Assembly (NCBI GenBank): GCA_027013095.1
Contig: JALUYI010000018.1
Span: 124,001 to 188,000 of the forward strand
Source of the DNA: Paracoccaceae bacterium
Lineage (GTDB): Bacteria > Pseudomonadota > Alphaproteobacteria > Rhodobacterales > Rhodobacteraceae
DNA: 64,000 bases
Direction: 5' to 3'
Of this stretch, positions 49,557 to 60,235 are shown in pieces (the first letter of the stretch is position 1; the number at the start of each line of letters is the position of its first letter). The notes beneath the pieces were generated by a model. The model saw only the letters and a program-made list of their open reading frames with translations, ran no database searches and was not told where the DNA came from. The translations under genes and the position numbers were made by a program.

Positions 49557-50408
49557 ATGCGTCATAGTCTTCCCATCGTACCACAGTTCTATGTTACGGC
49601 GCCGCAGCCCTGCCCCTACCTAGATGGTCGGGTCGAGCGAAAATTGTTCACAGCCCTGCACGGCGACAACGCCACCCAGCTGAATGATGCATTGTCCAAG
49701 CAGGGGTTCCGGCGCTCGCAAAACGTCCTTTACCGTCCCTCCTGCGCGCAATGTTCTGCCTGTTATTCGGCCCGGATCCGGGTTGATGCGTTCTCGCCCA
49801 GCCGCGGCCAGCGCCGGATTGAGAAACGCAACCGCGGCCTGACCCGTCAGGCCTCGACCCCTTGGGCCACCGAGGACCAATACCAGTTGTTTCGGGCCTA
49901 TCTCGAAACCCGCCACGCTGACGGCGGAATGGCGGATATGGACGTGTTCGAATTCGCCGCCATGGTCGAAGAGACCCCGGTGCGCTCGCGGATGATCGAA
50001 TACCACCGCCCCGACCCTGCCAGCGCTGGACGTCAGGAACTGGCCGCCTGTTGCCTAACCGATATCATGGATGACGGCCTGTCCATGGTCTATTCGTTTT
50101 TTCAGCCGGACATGCAAAAGACCTCGCCGGGGACCTATATCATTCTGGACCACATCCAGATCGCCCGCGAGGCCGGCCTTCCCTATGTTTACCTTGGCTA
50201 CTGGGTTCCGGGCAGCCCGAAGATGGCCTACAAGTCAAACTTCAGCGCGCTGGAAATCTACAAGGATGGCGCGTGGATCCCGCTTGAGGACCCGGCCGCC
50301 TTTGGCCAGCCCCCCGCTCCCGGCGAAACCGCGCCCATTTCCGATCAGGTCGCCCGGATCAGCCTGCCGGACATGGTGGCCCCCTCAATTCCGGCGATCA
50401 AGGATTAG
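49557..50408 (+). CDS. bpt: Aspartate/glutamate leucyltransferase (Bpt/ATE family)
   Basis: 283-residue aminoacyl-tRNA-protein transferase of the N-degron pathway, adding leucine to N-terminal Asp or Glu so that ClpS-ClpAP can degrade the protein. The N-terminal Cys cluster [11 protein letters not shown] with [13 protein letters not shown] and the Y-G-Y block [17 protein letters not shown] are conserved. ATG at 49557 begins the family domain; the longer upstream frame overlaps the DUF2852 gene and is not homologous. Shine-Dalgarno is weak (GTGGAC). Confidence 0.9.
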   Translation: MRHSLPIVPQFYVTAPQPCPYLDGRVERKLFTALHGDNATQLNDALSKQGFRRSQNVLYRPSCAQCSACYSARIRVDAFSPSRGQRRIEKRNRGLTRQASTPWATEDQYQLFRAYLETRHADGGMADMDVFEFAAMVEETPVRSRMIEYHRPDPASAGRQELAACCLTDIMDDGLSMVYSFFQPDMQKTSPGTYIILDHIQIAREAGLPYVYLGYWVPGSPKMAYKSNFSALEIYKDGAWIPLEDPAAFGQPPAPGETAPISDQVARISLPDMVAPSIPAIKD

Positions 50409-50566
50409 GACGTTTCGGCAAACGGTCAAGGCATCCTCACCGCCATAGGCCCGAGCCCGAAAAAAACCGCGATCGCCGTCATTTGCCCCGACGGGCCGCT
50501 GTCTTTAATCACGACTCGGTGTTAGGCTGGGCGATGGATGATCCCAGACTGTAAGGAGCAATCAAG

Positions 50567-50860
50567 ATGAGTGTCGGGAAATTATCGGGGTTCAGGCGGC
50601 TTTCCTTTCTGGGGGGGGCACTTGTTCTGACCGCCTGCGCCGCGCCCAACAACGGAATCGATCCCAAGACCGGATTCTATACAAAACTGCCCAAGTCGAT
50701 TGCCGAGCTTGCCGACCCCAGTCAGGACCTGAGCGCGGTCACATTAAAGCCCGAGGACGGCTGTTACTGGTATCGCTACGATGGACCTGTCGAGACGACG
50801 ATGCTGCCGCTACGGACGCGAAACGGGAATCCGATCTGCACCCGGGCGCAAAAAGGCTAA
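50567..50860 (+). CDS. Small hypothetical lipoprotein
   Basis: 97-residue protein with a lipoprotein signal (FLGGALVLTAC, lipobox at Cys24). The mature part is short and polar with two later cysteines (CYWYRYDGP and ICTR), which could form a disulfide. AAGGAGCAATCAAG lies before the ATG. I do not recognise the family. Convergent with the L,D-transpeptidase gene, so it may help at the envelope, but that is only context. Confidence 0.75.
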   Translation: MSVGKLSGFRRLSFLGGALVLTACAAPNNGIDPKTGFYTKLPKSIAELADPSQDLSAVTLKPEDGCYWYRYDGPVETTMLPLRTRNGNPICTRAQKG

Positions 50861-50912
50861 CCTGGATTCCACAGGCCGCTGGTTCGCCGCATTGGGGATC
50901 CGCTTTCGCGTC

Positions 50913-51578
50913 TCAGCTCTGGGCCGAGACGGCTTTTTCCGGCGGGTAAAGAAAGGCGGTCACGCCGACCTTGACGTTGTCATACATATAATTGATGTGC
51001 GGCATGATCATGCGCACGCAGCCCGAGCTGGCGCGTCCGCCGATGCTTTCGGGATGCGGAGATCCGTGGATGCGCAGGTAGGTGTCGCGATTGCCGACAA
51101 AAAGATACAGCGCCCGCGACCCCAGCGGATTTTCCGGCCCCGGCGGCATGCCTTTTTCCAGCCCACGGAAAAGCAGTGCATCGCGGGCGATCATCTCCTT
51201 GGTCGGCGTCCAGCTTGGCCAGTGGGTCTTGCGGCGCACGGTATAGGTTCCCGCTTCGTAAAGTTTGCCGCGCGCAATGGCCACCCCATAGCGCATCGCC
51301 GTTCCGTCATCGCCGATATGATAAAGATAGCGCGCCACTGCATCGACATGGATGTCGCCGGGTTTCAGGCCGTCCTTTACCTCGACAAGATGGGGCAGAA
51401 AGCGGGGGGCAACCCCCCACGGGTTTGACGTCCAGAGGTCAAAATCGGGCGGGGTGACCTCGGCGTCCCACTCGGCCCATTTTTTGCGCAAGGCCGAGGA
51501 TGCGGCAACGGTCGGGCCCGCGATCGCGGCGGAAAACAGCGCGCCGGCGGTTATTACAAAATGGCGTCGTGTCAGCAT
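50913..51578 (-). CDS. L,D-transpeptidase (YkuD family), Tat-type signal
   Basis: 221-residue periplasmic enzyme that makes 3-3 peptidoglycan cross-links or anchors proteins to the wall. A twin-arginine-like signal TRRHFVITAGALF leads to a YkuD domain with catalytic HGS followed by SGCVRM, Cys being the nucleophile. The N-terminal region WDAEVTPPDFD may act as a lid. The start at 51578 begins the signal peptide. Confidence 0.9.
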   Translation of the reverse strand: MLTRRHFVITAGALFSAAIAGPTVAASSALRKKWAEWDAEVTPPDFDLWTSNPWGVAPRFLPHLVEVKDGLKPGDIHVDAVARYLYHIGDDGTAMRYGVAIARGKLYEAGTYTVRRKTHWPSWTPTKEMIARDALLFRGLEKGMPPGPENPLGSRALYLFVGNRDTYLRIHGSPHPESIGGRASSGCVRMIMPHINYMYDNVKVGVTAFLYPPEKAVSAQS

Positions 51579-51912
51579 GGGTCTGTGATCCCCTGTTTTC
51601 GTTCCGGTACGGCGACGATAGCACGATCTTCGGTGTTTCGCCCGCGTCTGCTTGCCTCAGGTCGCGCATCGTCGTGAAATTCGGCACCGGATGCCAATCA
51701 AGATTGCGTGTGTTTTACCGCCTGTGTCTTTAGCAGAACACAAAAAAATAGGGCGGGGTTTCCCCCGCCCAGTTTCACGATTCAGGCTCGATAGTTGTTC
51801 CGCTCGGTTTTTTGCCTGCGGCCTGAAGCGCTTGAAGGGCGAGCGCACCCGCCCCCGAAGCCTCGACCATTGCTTGAGCTCAATGGCCGGGGTGTTTCAC
51901 TTCTCGCCAACT
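51579..51912. other. Gap holding the ImmA terminator, no other gene seen
   Basis: 334 bases between the ImmA-like stop and the L,D-transpeptidase start. The only structure I see is the minus-strand hairpin at 51751-51770 (listed). The small frames here have no family match. The right end must carry no more than the tail of the ImmA transcript; the left end carries the promoter of the L,D-transpeptidase. Confidence 0.5.
51743..51770 (-). terminator. Rho-independent terminator downstream of the ImmA-like gene
   Basis: On the minus strand GGGCGGGG, loop GAAA, CCCCGCCC, then TATTTTTTT. Strong stem plus T-run, 140 bases after the ImmA-like stop. Confidence 0.8.
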
Positions 51913-52464
51913 CTACCTTAACCCAAATTGGCGAACTGCAATTTTAATAGCATTGGGAGATACTCCAAAGTGTTTAGCAAGCTTGATCTCATCTCCGCCA
52001 AGCAATGAAAATGCGGCCGCCAATGCTCCACCGTCAAACAACAAAGCAGCGGCAAATTCATCAGCCTCACGTTCTTCGATGTCTTCTTCGAACGAGTAAA
52101 AAGGTGCTATCCCATTGATTGCTCCCCGTTCCCTCAATTTTTCTGGGGCGAACGGCAAGTTATCATTGGTATGCAAGAAATAATGCCCAATCTCATGCAA
52201 CACCGTCCACCGCTGTCGTTGAATGGAGTCCGCTTCATTCACCTCGATACAATATCCGTTGTCGGAAAACGGGTCTGGTACAAGGCGGCCAGCCATACCC
52301 TTCGGTAGTCTTTTTCTTTGGACATCAAAACCCAGGTCCTCCGCCAATTTTTTTACCGAGGCAGCTCGAGCATTTGTCTTAGGAGCGAGATTGAATTGGC
52401 GTAAAATATGGCGAACCTTTCCGTCAGACGGCAAGCGACGAAATATCTCTTTTAAAGTTATCAT
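51913..52464 (-). CDS. ImmA/IrrE-like metallopeptidase (orphan)
   Basis: 183-residue predicted zinc protease. The HEIGHYFLH motif holds the two zinc His and catalytic Glu, and EREADEFAA gives the third ligand. The C-terminal LAKHFGVSPNAIKIAVRQFGL is usual in ImmA proteins, which cleave a repressor partner. No XRE repressor is fused or adjacent. The gene is AT-richer than its neighbours. ATG at 52464 has AAGGAG upstream; the longer frame upstream lies inside nrdJ's end. It starts 65 bases after the nrdJ stop on the same strand. It may be a transferred remnant of a mobile element or a stress regulator. Confidence 0.83.
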   Translation of the reverse strand: MITLKEIFRRLPSDGKVRHILRQFNLAPKTNARAASVKKLAEDLGFDVQRKRLPKGMAGRLVPDPFSDNGYCIEVNEADSIQRQRWTVLHEIGHYFLHTNDNLPFAPEKLRERGAINGIAPFYSFEEDIEEREADEFAAALLFDGGALAAAFSLLGGDEIKLAKHFGVSPNAIKIAVRQFGLR

Positions 52465-52529
52465 CGATACACTCCTTTTCATTTCGCGCAATTTGTCCAA
52501 AAACCGGTTCCCACTTTTTGGATCGCGCT

Positions 52530-55500
52530 TTAGCTGCACCCGCTGGTTGCCCCGCAGGTGTTGCATTTCATACAGGTGCCGTTGCGCACCAGCGTGTAGT
52601 TTCCACACTCGCCGCACGCGTCACCCTCATAGCCCTGCAATTTCGCCTTGGCGCGCGGATCCATCGCGCTCGCGCCACCGGATGAGCGGGTTTCCGGAAC
52701 TAGGGTGGCCAGCGCTTCGGTGGCATCCGTCATACCCTGCGCTGCGGCCCGGCTGCTTGAGAACATCTCGCCCACGCTGTCTGCTGCCACACCGCCTTGC
52801 AGCACCACCAGCTCATGGGGCAAACGCTTGCGCAGATAGCCCGAACTTGACACCTGCCGGATCATTTCCAGCGAGCGCGACGCCACCAGCCCTGAGACAT
52901 TGCCGATGTTGGGCTTGCCCTCGACCTCGCCGCGGCCCAGGTCGTCAAAACTGTCGCCAGTCGGTTTGACATGCGCCAGATCGGTGCGGTCGAGATACGA
53001 GATCGCCAGTTCGCGAAAGATGTAATCCAGAATCGAGGTCGCGTTTTTCACGCTGTCATTGCCCTGTACCATCCCCGCCGGCTCAAACCGGGTAAAGGTG
53101 AACGCCTCGACGAATTCATCCAGCGGCACGCCGTATTGCAGACCCACGGACACGGCGATGGCAAAATTGTTCATCATCGCGCGAAAGCCCGCCCCCTCCT
53201 TGTGCATGTCGATAAAGATCTCGCCAATCGTGCCGTCCTCGTATTCACCGGTGCGCAGGTAAACCTTGTGGCCGCCGACGATGGCCTTTTGGGTATAGCC
53301 CTTGCGCCGTTCCGGCAGCTTGTGGCGCTCAGAGCGGAACACCTCCTTGACCACCACCTTTTCGACGATCTTTTCAGCCAGCGCCTGCGCTTTTTCGCCA
53401 CTCGGAGCATCTGAGGTCAAGAGTTCCTCCAACGCATCGTCGTCCTCGATCAGTGCCCCGGACAGCGGTTGGCTGAGCTTCGAGCCGTCCCGATAGAGCG
53501 CGTTGGCCTTGACGCCCAGCGACCACGACAATTCATAGGCGGCCTTGCAATCCTCGATGGTGGCGTCGTGGGGCATGTTGATGGTCTTGCTGATCGCGCC
53601 TGAGACAAAGGACTGCGCCGCCGCCATCATGTGGATATGGCTGTCCACCGACAGATAGCGGGTGCCGATCTTGCCGCAGGGGTTGGCGCAATCAAAGATG
53701 TGGTAATGTTCTTTCTTCAGATGCGGCGCCCCCTCAAGGGTCATGGTGCCGCAAACGTGGTTGTTGGTGGCCTCGATCTGCGCGCGGCTGAACCCGAGGT
53801 GGCCCAAAAGGTCAAACGACGGGTCATTCAACTCGGCCTTGGGGATGCCCAGCGTGCCGTGGCAGAAATCCTCACCCAAGGTCCACTGGTTAAAGACAAA
53901 GCGGATGTCAAAGGCGCTGGGCAGCGCCGCCTCGATCTTGTCGATCTCCTCGGGGCCAAAGCCGTTGCCGATCAGGGTGGTGTGGTTGATCCCCGGCGCA
54001 TTGCCAAGGCTGCCATGCCCCACCGCATAGGCGATGATTTCCTCGATCTCGTGGCTGGCATAGCCCAGTTTTTCCAGCGCCGCGGGAACCGAGCGGTTGA
54101 TGATCTTGAAATAGCCGCCGCCAGCCAGTTTCTTGAACTTGACCAAGGCAAAATCCGGCTCGATCCCGGTGGTGTCGCAATCCATCACCAGACCGATGGT
54201 GCCGGTCGGGGCAATGACGCTGACCTGCGCGTTGCGATAGCCGTGTTTTTCACCCAGCCGCAGCGCCTCGTCCCAGCTGGCGCGCGCCAGCGTGACCAGA
54301 TCGCTGTCGGGGCAGTTGGCCGCATCCAGTGGCACGGGTTTGACCGCCAGCCCTTCATAGCCGTCGGTCTCGCCATAGGCCGCGCGGCGGTGGTTGCGAA
54401 TGACCCGCAGCATGTGCTTGGCGTTCTTGCGATAGCCGGGGAATGCGCCGCGCTCGCGGGCAATCTCGGCGCTGGTGGCATAGGCCACGCCCGTCATCAG
54501 CGCGCTCAAAGCGCCGCACATCGCGCGGCCCTCGGCGCTGTCGTACCCCAGTCCCATGTTCATCAAAAGGCCGCCAATATTGGCGTATCCCAGCCCCAGC
54601 GTACGAAAGCGATAGCTGAGCTCGGCAATCCGTGGGCTGGGGAACTGCGCCATCAGAACCGAGATTTCCAGCGTCAGGGTCCAGAGGCGGGTTGCGTGCA
54701 TGTAGTCCTCGGCGGCGAACCTGCCGTCCCGGTAAAAGGTCAAGAGGTTCATGCTGGCCAGATTGCAGGCGGTATCGTCCAGAAACATGTATTCCGAGCA
54801 CGGGTTCGAGCCACGGATCTCGCCATCCTCGGGGCAGGTGTGCCAGGCGTTGATGGTGTCGTGATACTGGATCCCCGGATCGGCGCAGGCCCATGCGGCG
54901 TGGCCGACATCGTCCCACAGATCGCGCGCCTTGACAGTCTTGGCCACCTTGCCGTCGGTGCGCCGGATCAAGGCCCAGTCGGCGTCATCCCTGACCGCCT
55001 TTAGAAACGCATCCGTCACCCGGACCGAGTTGTTCGAGTTCTGCCCCGATACGGTCAGGTAGGCCTCGGAATCCCAGTCGGTGTCATAGGTCGGAAAGGC
55101 AATCGACGTATATCCCTGCCGGGCGTATTGCAGCACCCGGTTGATATAGGTCTCGGGGATGGCGTTTTTCTTGGCCACGCGGATCGCCTGTTTCAGGGCT
55201 GTATTCACCTTGGGGTCAAAGGCGTCGTTCTCGGCTCCATCCCAGTCGCGGATCGCCCCGAACAACAGGTTCAGTTGCTGCTCGTGCATTTTCGAGCCGG
55301 CCACCAATGATGCAACCTTCTGCTCTTCCTTGACCTTCCAGTTGACGAATTCCTGAATATCCGGGTGATCCATGTCGCAGATCACCATCTTGGCGGCGCG
55401 GCGCGTCGTGCCGCCCGACTTGATCGCTCCTGCGGCGCGGTCGCCGATTTTCAGAAACGACATCAGTCCCGAGGATTTTCCGCCCCCCGCAAGCGATTCG

Positions 55501-56225
55501 TTGGCCGCCCGCAATGAGCTGAAATTGGTGCCGGTGCCCGAGCCGTATTTGAACAGCCGCGCCTCGCGCACCCATAAATCCATGATGCCGCCGTCACCGA
55601 CCAGATCGTCGGCGACCGACTGGATGAAGCAGGCGTGAGGCTGGGGGTGCTCATAGGCGCTCTGCGAGCGGGTCAGTTCACCGCTCTGGTAATCCACATA
55701 GTAATGCCCCTGCCCCGGCCCGTCGATGCCATAGGCCCAGTGCAGACCGGTATTGAACCACTGCGGGCTGTTGGGCGCGGTCATTTGTGCCGCCAGCATA
55801 TAGCGCATCTCGTCGAAATAGGCGCGGGCGTCCGCTTCGGTGCTGAAATTGCCGCCTTTCCAGCCCCAATAGGTCCAGGCTCCGGCAAGGCGATCAAACA
55901 CCTGACGGGCCGACATTTCACTGCCAAACCGCTGCTCTTCGGGCAGTTTTTTCAGCGCCTCCTGATCGGGAACCGAGCGCCAAAGGAACTCGGGCACACC
56001 CTCTTCGGGTACGCGCCGGAGTGTGGCGGCAACACCGGCCTTGCGAAAATATTTCTGCGCCAGAACATCGGCCGCCACCTGAGACCAGGCGCTAGGCACC
56101 TCGATCCCCTCTAGCGCGAACACCACGGTCCCGTCGGGATTGCGGATTTCCGAACTGGTGCGGCTGAATTCGATCGCCTCATATGCGTCCGAGCCATCGC
56201 GGGTGAATCTGCGTTCTATCTTCAT
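52530..56225 (-). CDS. nrdJ: Vitamin B12-dependent ribonucleotide reductase
   Basis: 1231-residue class II reductase that makes deoxyribonucleotides with adenosylcobalamin as the radical source, in air or without. The active-site loop NPCSEY holds the cysteine that forms the thiyl radical (near 480). [23 protein letters not shown] segment and long C-terminal extension follow, ending in a zinc-ribbon [22 protein letters not shown] and a final Cys that can re-reduce the active site. Its use ties this genome to cobalamin supply, matching the riboswitch-controlled cbiM. No nrdAB genes are in the window. Confidence 0.97.
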   Translation of the reverse strand: MKIERRFTRDGSDAYEAIEFSRTSSEIRNPDGTVVFALEGIEVPSAWSQVAADVLAQKYFRKAGVAATLRRVPEEGVPEFLWRSVPDQEALKKLPEEQRFGSEMSARQVFDRLAGAWTYWGWKGGNFSTEADARAYFDEMRYMLAAQMTAPNSPQWFNTGLHWAYGIDGPGQGHYYVDYQSGELTRSQSAYEHPQPHACFIQSVADDLVGDGGIMDLWVREARLFKYGSGTGTNFSSLRAANESLAGGGKSSGLMSFLKIGDRAAGAIKSGGTTRRAAKMVICDMDHPDIQEFVNWKVKEEQKVASLVAGSKMHEQQLNLLFGAIRDWDGAENDAFDPKVNTALKQAIRVAKKNAIPETYINRVLQYARQGYTSIAFPTYDTDWDSEAYLTVSGQNSNNSVRVTDAFLKAVRDDADWALIRRTDGKVAKTVKARDLWDDVGHAAWACADPGIQYHDTINAWHTCPEDGEIRGSNPCSEYMFLDDTACNLASMNLLTFYRDGRFAAEDYMHATRLWTLTLEISVLMAQFPSPRIAELSYRFRTLGLGYANIGGLLMNMGLGYDSAEGRAMCGALSALMTGVAYATSAEIARERGAFPGYRKNAKHMLRVIRNHRRAAYGETDGYEGLAVKPVPLDAANCPDSDLVTLARASWDEALRLGEKHGYRNAQVSVIAPTGTIGLVMDCDTTGIEPDFALVKFKKLAGGGYFKIINRSVPAALEKLGYASHEIEEIIAYAVGHGSLGNAPGINHTTLIGNGFGPEEIDKIEAALPSAFDIRFVFNQWTLGEDFCHGTLGIPKAELNDPSFDLLGHLGFSRAQIEATNNHVCGTMTLEGAPHLKKEHYHIFDCANPCGKIGTRYLSVDSHIHMMAAAQSFVSGAISKTINMPHDATIEDCKAAYELSWSLGVKANALYRDGSKLSQPLSGALIEDDDALEELLTSDAPSGEKAQALAEKIVEKVVVKEVFRSERHKLPERRKGYTQKAIVGGHKVYLRTGEYEDGTIGEIFIDMHKEGAGFRAMMNNFAIAVSVGLQYGVPLDEFVEAFTFTRFEPAGMVQGNDSVKNATSILDYIFRELAISYLDRTDLAHVKPTGDSFDDLGRGEVEGKPNIGNVSGLVASRSLEMIRQVSSSGYLRKRLPHELVVLQGGVAADSVGEMFSSSRAAAQGMTDATEALATLVPETRSSGGASAMDPRAKAKLQGYEGDACGECGNYTLVRNGTCMKCNTCGATSGCS

Positions 56226-57017
56226 GTCTGCCCCATAAGGTTTTCTTTGACCGTTTCAGGTTGCCAAGCCCGGCGGCCAGTTCCCTAGCCGTCCAACTCG
56301 AAGTTGCCGGACCCGTGATCGGGCCCAAAATACCGGACCGTACGGTTGGCCCGCCGTGCCCTTGTTCTTGCCTGAAAGGGACAAAGCCATCCTGTCAGGG
56401 CGCTCAAGCTGCCCTGCCGACGCGTCATTGTGCGTCCGCTTTGATACCAGATGTTGTGTCAGTCCCTTCGACACACACAAACTGGCGTGTCTGCCGAGTC
56501 AGGTCAACGAATTTATTCACAAATCCGTCACATTTTCAGGTTGACGAGCCATTAACAAAAATGCGCGTGATCCGCCGACGCTTGCGGACGTTTTGGGGCG
56601 AGTGTCTTTTGCCGTTCCGGGAGACAGGAAACGGTGGCGCGAAAAGGCTCGGATTTTCAACAATTTCCCGGCGGTAATTCACCTTATCGCTCTCGGCGGC
56701 GAGCCCGTAACAGCGGCATTTCAATCACTCGTTTCCGGCCCAAAGCGATTCGATTTTCGATGCCTCATGACGCCGTGGCGGGGGTCTGGATTTATCCACA
56801 GGGGCGCCGGGCCTCACCGCCCTCACAATCGACCGATTCCGGGAAAAAAACAGAGCGGGAGAAACGTGCAAAACCACGCGCAGAGTGTCGCTCCTGCCGA
56901 ACTCGACACCAGCTCGGCACCAGAATTTCGCCTTCAAAGGCGAATCACCTGCGCCCCGGAGTCCAGGCATGACGATGAGAACACCTGTTAAAACGCTATA
57001 CCGGCCGGAAAGACAGA
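56226..57017. other. Long gap ahead of nrdJ, no gene recognised
   Basis: 792 bases between the nrdJ start and tRNA-Pro. Small frames such as a 132-codon plus-strand one have no motif or ribosome site. Visible structure: TGTGTC-N9-GACACA (56455-56475), an inverted repeat ACCGTACGGT near 56337-56346 and a TTCGCCTT/AAGGCGAA hairpin near 56927-56943. I see no match to a cobalamin riboswitch box here. The nrdJ promoter must be within the left part. Confidence 0.5.
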
Positions 57018-57094
57018 TGGTCGGGGCGATAGGATTCGAACCTACGACCTACGGTACCCAAAACCGTCGCGCTACCAGGCTGCGCCACGCCCCG
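57018..57094 (-). tRNA. tRNA-Pro(UGG), CCA encoded
   Basis: Minus-strand cloverleaf: acceptor CGGGGCG/CGCCCCG, D-arm with GCGCAGCCTGGTAGCGC, anticodon stem ACGGT/ACCGT with loop TTTGGGT (anticodon TGG reads CCA and CCG-type Pro codons) and T-arm GTAGGTTCGAATCCTAT. The discriminator A is followed by a genomic CCA. It lies 83 bases after the DUF192 stop on the same strand. Confidence 0.96.
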
Positions 57095-57177
57095 TTCCAT
57101 GTCGGCCGTATCTACAGCCCTACCGGCGCGTTGGAAAGGGGAAAATCGGGGCTGCCGAGCGCGGACACTACCCCTAC

Positions 57178-57654
57178 CTATGGGCAGGGCCAGAGGGCCG
57201 ATGGTCCAAAGACCGGGCTTTGCACCTGACTGCCGACGGTCAGGCCCAGGCTTTTTGTCAGGCCGCCATTGACCTCGAGCACGGCCAGAATATGGCGCCC
57301 GCCGTCAATGATGCTGAGGTCGTGGGGAATCGCATTTTCATGGATGCGCCGCACCAGACCGGTCTTGTCGATAAAGATCATGTCCAACGGGATCAGCGTG
57401 TTTTTCATCCAGAACATCGCCCGCTGCGGACGTTTAAAGATGAATAACATACCGCTGAAACGCGGCAGGGACTTGCGAAACATCAGCCCGCGCTCGCGGC
57501 TGGCATTGGTGTTGGCCAGCTCGACCGAAAAATCCGCCCGCCCCCAAGGTCCGCGTATCGCCAGCCGGTCCGGGGAGCAGCCCCGCGCCAAAACCGGCTG
57601 TCCGACCAGAACCGCAAGACTGGCCAAGAGCAGAAAGCGCATCAGGATCCGCAT
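57178..57654 (-). CDS. DUF192-domain exported protein
   Basis: 158-residue protein with a signal peptide (MRFLLLASLAVLVGQPVLA) and a DUF192 domain containing RERGLMFRKSLP, MLFIFKRPQRAMFWMKNTLIPLDMIFID. The family is widespread and of unknown function. GGAGG lies six bases before the ATG. It follows the cold-shock gene by 30 bases and is itself followed by tRNA-Pro, so all three may share a transcript. Confidence 0.9.
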   Translation of the reverse strand: MRILMRFLLLASLAVLVGQPVLARGCSPDRLAIRGPWGRADFSVELANTNASRERGLMFRKSLPRFSGMLFIFKRPQRAMFWMKNTLIPLDMIFIDKTGLVRRIHENAIPHDLSIIDGGRHILAVLEVNGGLTKSLGLTVGSQVQSPVFGPSALWPCP

Positions 57655-57684
57655 GTCATCCTCCGTAACGGTTTGCGGGCTGGG

Positions 57685-58230
57685 TCAACCAACCGATTCG
57701 CTCGCATCGGTGGTCGGTGCCAACGCCGCATCCCACCCCCGAATATCCCAAGCCATCCGGCCTCGTGGCCCGACGGCCGTGCGAATGGCTATGGCCTCGC
57801 CGGGGAGCAGTTCAGCAAGACCGCTGGCCTGCAATACCTCTATATGCAGGAACACATCTTCGGAAGAGCCGAACACATTTGCAAATCCGAATCCCTTCTT
57901 GCGGTCGAACCATTTCACCCGCGCCGGGCGCAGAGCGCGGTCGGAATCCACAACAACATCATCGCCCAGAATGCCCTGCATCGCCTCAGGCCCGCGCTCG
58001 GGTCTGGGTGGCGCGACAGACAGGATTTCTGCCGCCTGACAGCCGCGTTCCGAGCGCTGCACCAGCAGTTCGATCTCGGCATTATTCGCGACCGAGTTCT
58101 GCCCAAAGCAGCGTAACACGTTGGCATGCAACAAAATATCTGTCTCGCAATCATCTGCGACGACAAACCCATATCCCTTGTTGACGTCGAACCATTTGAC
58201 CAGTCCCGTCACTCGAACAGTATCTTCCAC
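57685..58230 (-). CDS. Tandem cold-shock-domain protein
   Basis: 181-residue protein with two cold-shock domains. The first begins VTGLVKWFDVNKGYGFVVADD (about 6-26) and the second VKWFDRKKGFGFANVFGSSEDVFLHIEVL (about 105-133). Both keep the RNP1-like KGxGF and RNP2-like VFLH motifs that bind single-stranded RNA. GTG at 58230 is chosen by family start; a GTG five codons later is also possible, and AGGGA lies 13 bases upstream. The upstream region holds TTGACA at 58314-58319 on the minus strand as a possible -35. Confidence 0.85.
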   Translation of the reverse strand: MEDTVRVTGLVKWFDVNKGYGFVVADDCETDILLHANVLRCFGQNSVANNAEIELLVQRSERGCQAAEILSVAPPRPERGPEAMQGILGDDVVVDSDRALRPARVKWFDRKKGFGFANVFGSSEDVFLHIEVLQASGLAELLPGEAIAIRTAVGPRGRMAWDIRGWDAALAPTTDASESVG

Positions 58231-58655
58231 CGGCGTTGAGCATTCCCTAGTTGACCCTAGGTAAAAAAGGCTACTGCCTATCGTTAATCCGCACAAGAAA
58301 AACCATACGTCACTGTCAACTTTATTTTAACAAGTCTTTGGGATTGCATGGGTTTCAGGGCTGCGGCAGTGAAAATTCCGGCTCTGACCACAGGTAACGA
58401 CAGCGGCAGGCCCGCCGCATCCGGATCGTCGGGGGTGCCGATATTCGCCTGGACCGGGGGCCTGATAGCTCGCCTCTCCGGACATCGGGAAAGCAGCGCA
58501 ACAAATTGATGTATATATGATTTTCTTGATTTCGATCCGACAACGGCGGACCCGCAAGGCGCTGATCACATCGGCACCGGCCTGCGCAGCGCTTTGGGCC
58601 TTCAACAGGCGAAAACCCATCTTTGGCGGGCTCGCGTCAGCGCCTCCCCCGGCTG
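58231..58655. other. Gap with the cold-shock promoter region
   Basis: 425 bases between the cold-shock gene and the pdxH stop. The left part (58250-58330) is AT-rich and carries the likely cold-shock promoter and leader. A 118-codon minus-strand frame (58327-58683) overlaps the pdxH end and has no recognisable domain, so I leave it uncalled. Confidence 0.45.
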
Positions 58656-59261
58656 TCAGGGATATAGGCGAGTAACAGCCCATGGACTCGCCTCATCAGC
58701 CCGGCTCCACCTGAATCGGTCGTGCAGGCGGAACTCACCATCGGCCCAGAATTCGATCTCATGCGGGATGATCCGAAAGCCGCCCCAGAACGGCGGGCGC
58801 GCGGGGTTGGGGCCGTGCCGGGCGGTCATTCTGGCGACATCCGCCATCAGGCGCGCGCGCGAACTCAACGGTTGGCTTTGGCGCGACGCCCATGCGCCTA
58901 GCCGACTGGTCAGGGCGCGCGAGGCATAATAGGAGTCGGCCTTGGCGCCGTCCTCCTTTTCGACCCGCCCCCGCACCCGGATCTGGCGGCGCAGCGATTT
59001 CCAGTGCATGACAAATGCCGCCTTGCCGCTGGCCCTTAGCTGTCGTCCCTTGGCGCTGTCATAATTGGTATAAAAGACAAAACCGTCCGGTTCGATCTCT
59101 TTCAGCAGCACCATGCGCACATCGGGCATGCCCTGATCGTCAACGCTGGCCAGAGCGATTGCGTTGGCGTCGTTGATCTCGTGGCGCTCAGCCTCGGCTA
59201 GCCAGTCCCGAGCGATCTGAAACGGGTCCTCGCCGGCAAAAATTCCGCTTCGCTCTGCCAT
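58656..59261 (-). CDS. pdxH: Pyridoxamine 5'-phosphate oxidase
   Basis: 201-residue FMN enzyme making pyridoxal 5'-phosphate. The family patterns [29 protein letters not shown] and the C-terminal [11 protein letters not shown] ... RLYP are complete. The N-terminus keeps [17 protein letters not shown] at 59261 follows AGAGGGAACGTC. It diverges from fabI; the 149 bases between hold both promoters. Confidence 0.94.
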   Translation of the reverse strand: MAERSGIFAGEDPFQIARDWLAEAERHEINDANAIALASVDDQGMPDVRMVLLKEIEPDGFVFYTNYDSAKGRQLRASGKAAFVMHWKSLRRQIRVRGRVEKEDGAKADSYYASRALTSRLGAWASRQSQPLSSRARLMADVARMTARHGPNPARPPFWGGFRIIPHEIEFWADGEFRLHDRFRWSRADEASPWAVTRLYP

Positions 59262-59410
59262 GACGTTCCCTCTTTGCAACTTCTTAACCGTTTGTGCCGG
59301 ATTATTTCGCTAAAACGACCGGAACACCACCGCAAGCGCCAGGGACACTTGATGGTCCGGTCATATTCCCATAAACGGTTGGGAACAGTTGCATCAAGGG
59401 GGAGCCGCGC

Positions 59411-60235
59411 ATGTCGGCAGGATTTTTAAGCGGTAAGCGCGGCCTTGTGATGGGCGTTGCCAACGAGCGGTCCATGGCTTGGGGGATCGCACGGGCCTGT
59501 GCCGCGCAGGGGGCCGAGCTGGCCTTTTCCTATCAGGGCGAGGCACTGGGCAAGCGGGTGCGCCCGCTGGCGGCGCAGTTGGGGATGGAGCATGTGCTGG
59601 AATGCGACGTGACAAACCCGGCCTCGATGGACGCGCTGTTTGACACGCTCAGGGCCGAATGGGGCCAACTGGATTTTCTGGTCCACGCCATCGGCTATTC
59701 CGACAAGACCGAGCTGCGCGGCCGGTATCTGGATACCAGCGCCGAAAATTTCCGTATGACCATGGATATTTCCGTCTATTCCTTTACCGCCGTCATGCAG
59801 CGGGCCGAAAAGATGATGGCCCCGGGCAGCGCGGCCGTGACCCTGACCTATTTCGGCGCCGAGCGGGTCATGCCGCATTACAACGTGATGGGGGTGGCCA
59901 AGGCGGCTCTCGAGGCCAGCGTGCGTTACATGGCCGAGGATCTGGGCAAGGACGGCATCCGCGTGAACGCCATCTCGGCCGGTCCGGTCAAGACGCTGGC
60001 GGCCAGCGGCATAGGCGATTTTCGCTATATCATGAAGTGGAACCAGCTGAATTCGCCGCTGCGGCGCAATGTCGATATTGACGATGTGGGGAAATCGGCG
60101 CTGTATCTGCTCAGCGATCTGGGCTCGGGCGTCACCGGCGAGGTTCTGCATGTGGACGCCGGTTATCATGTGGTTGGCATGAAGGCGGTGGACGCGCCCG
60201 ATATCGACGTCTCCACCGGAAGGAAACAACCATGA
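59411..60235 (+). CDS. fabI: Enoyl-ACP reductase FabI
   Basis: 274-residue short-chain-dehydrogenase-type enzyme reducing enoyl-ACP in fatty acid synthesis. It has the NADH site [13 protein letters not shown] and the FabI catalytic pair Tyr-x6-Lys in [18 protein letters not shown] precedes the ATG. Its stop overlaps the start of the phosphoribosyltransferase gene (ATGA), so it is first in an overlapping trio. It is normally a single gene, so the coupling is noteworthy. Confidence 0.95.
   Translation: MSAGFLSGKRGLVMGVANERSMAWGIARACAAQGAELAFSYQGEALGKRVRPLAAQLGMEHVLECDVTNPASMDALFDTLRAEWGQLDFLVHAIGYSDKTELRGRYLDTSAENFRMTMDISVYSFTAVMQRAEKMMAPGSAAVTLTYFGAERVMPHYNVMGVAKAALEASVRYMAEDLGKDGIRVNAISAGPVKTLAASGIGDFRYIMKWNQLNSPLRRNVDIDDVGKSALYLLSDLGSGVTGEVLHVDAGYHVVGMKAVDAPDIDVSTGRKQP

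Noticed and set aside
53631-55004. A 457-codon plus-strand open frame opposite nrdJ
   Set aside because: It is antisense to conserved NrdJ motifs, its composition is the Gly/Arg/Ala-rich type produced by GC-rich antisense strands, and no domain is recognisable.
56226-56520. A cobalamin riboswitch controlling nrdJ
   Set aside because: I looked for the GCCACTG, GGGAAGGC and B12-box signatures on the minus strand and found none.
56593-56991. A 132-codon plus-strand frame upstream of tRNA-Pro
   Set aside because: No ribosome site, no motif and a mixed composition; not supported as a gene.
57018-57094. tRNA-Pro as an integration site with an adjacent mobile element
   Set aside because: No integrase, no direct repeat of the tRNA 3' end and no island genes are visible on either side.
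58327-58683. A 118-codon minus-strand frame between the cold-shock gene and pdxH
   Set aside because: It overlaps the pdxH end, lacks a ribosome site and has no domain. Treated as non-coding.
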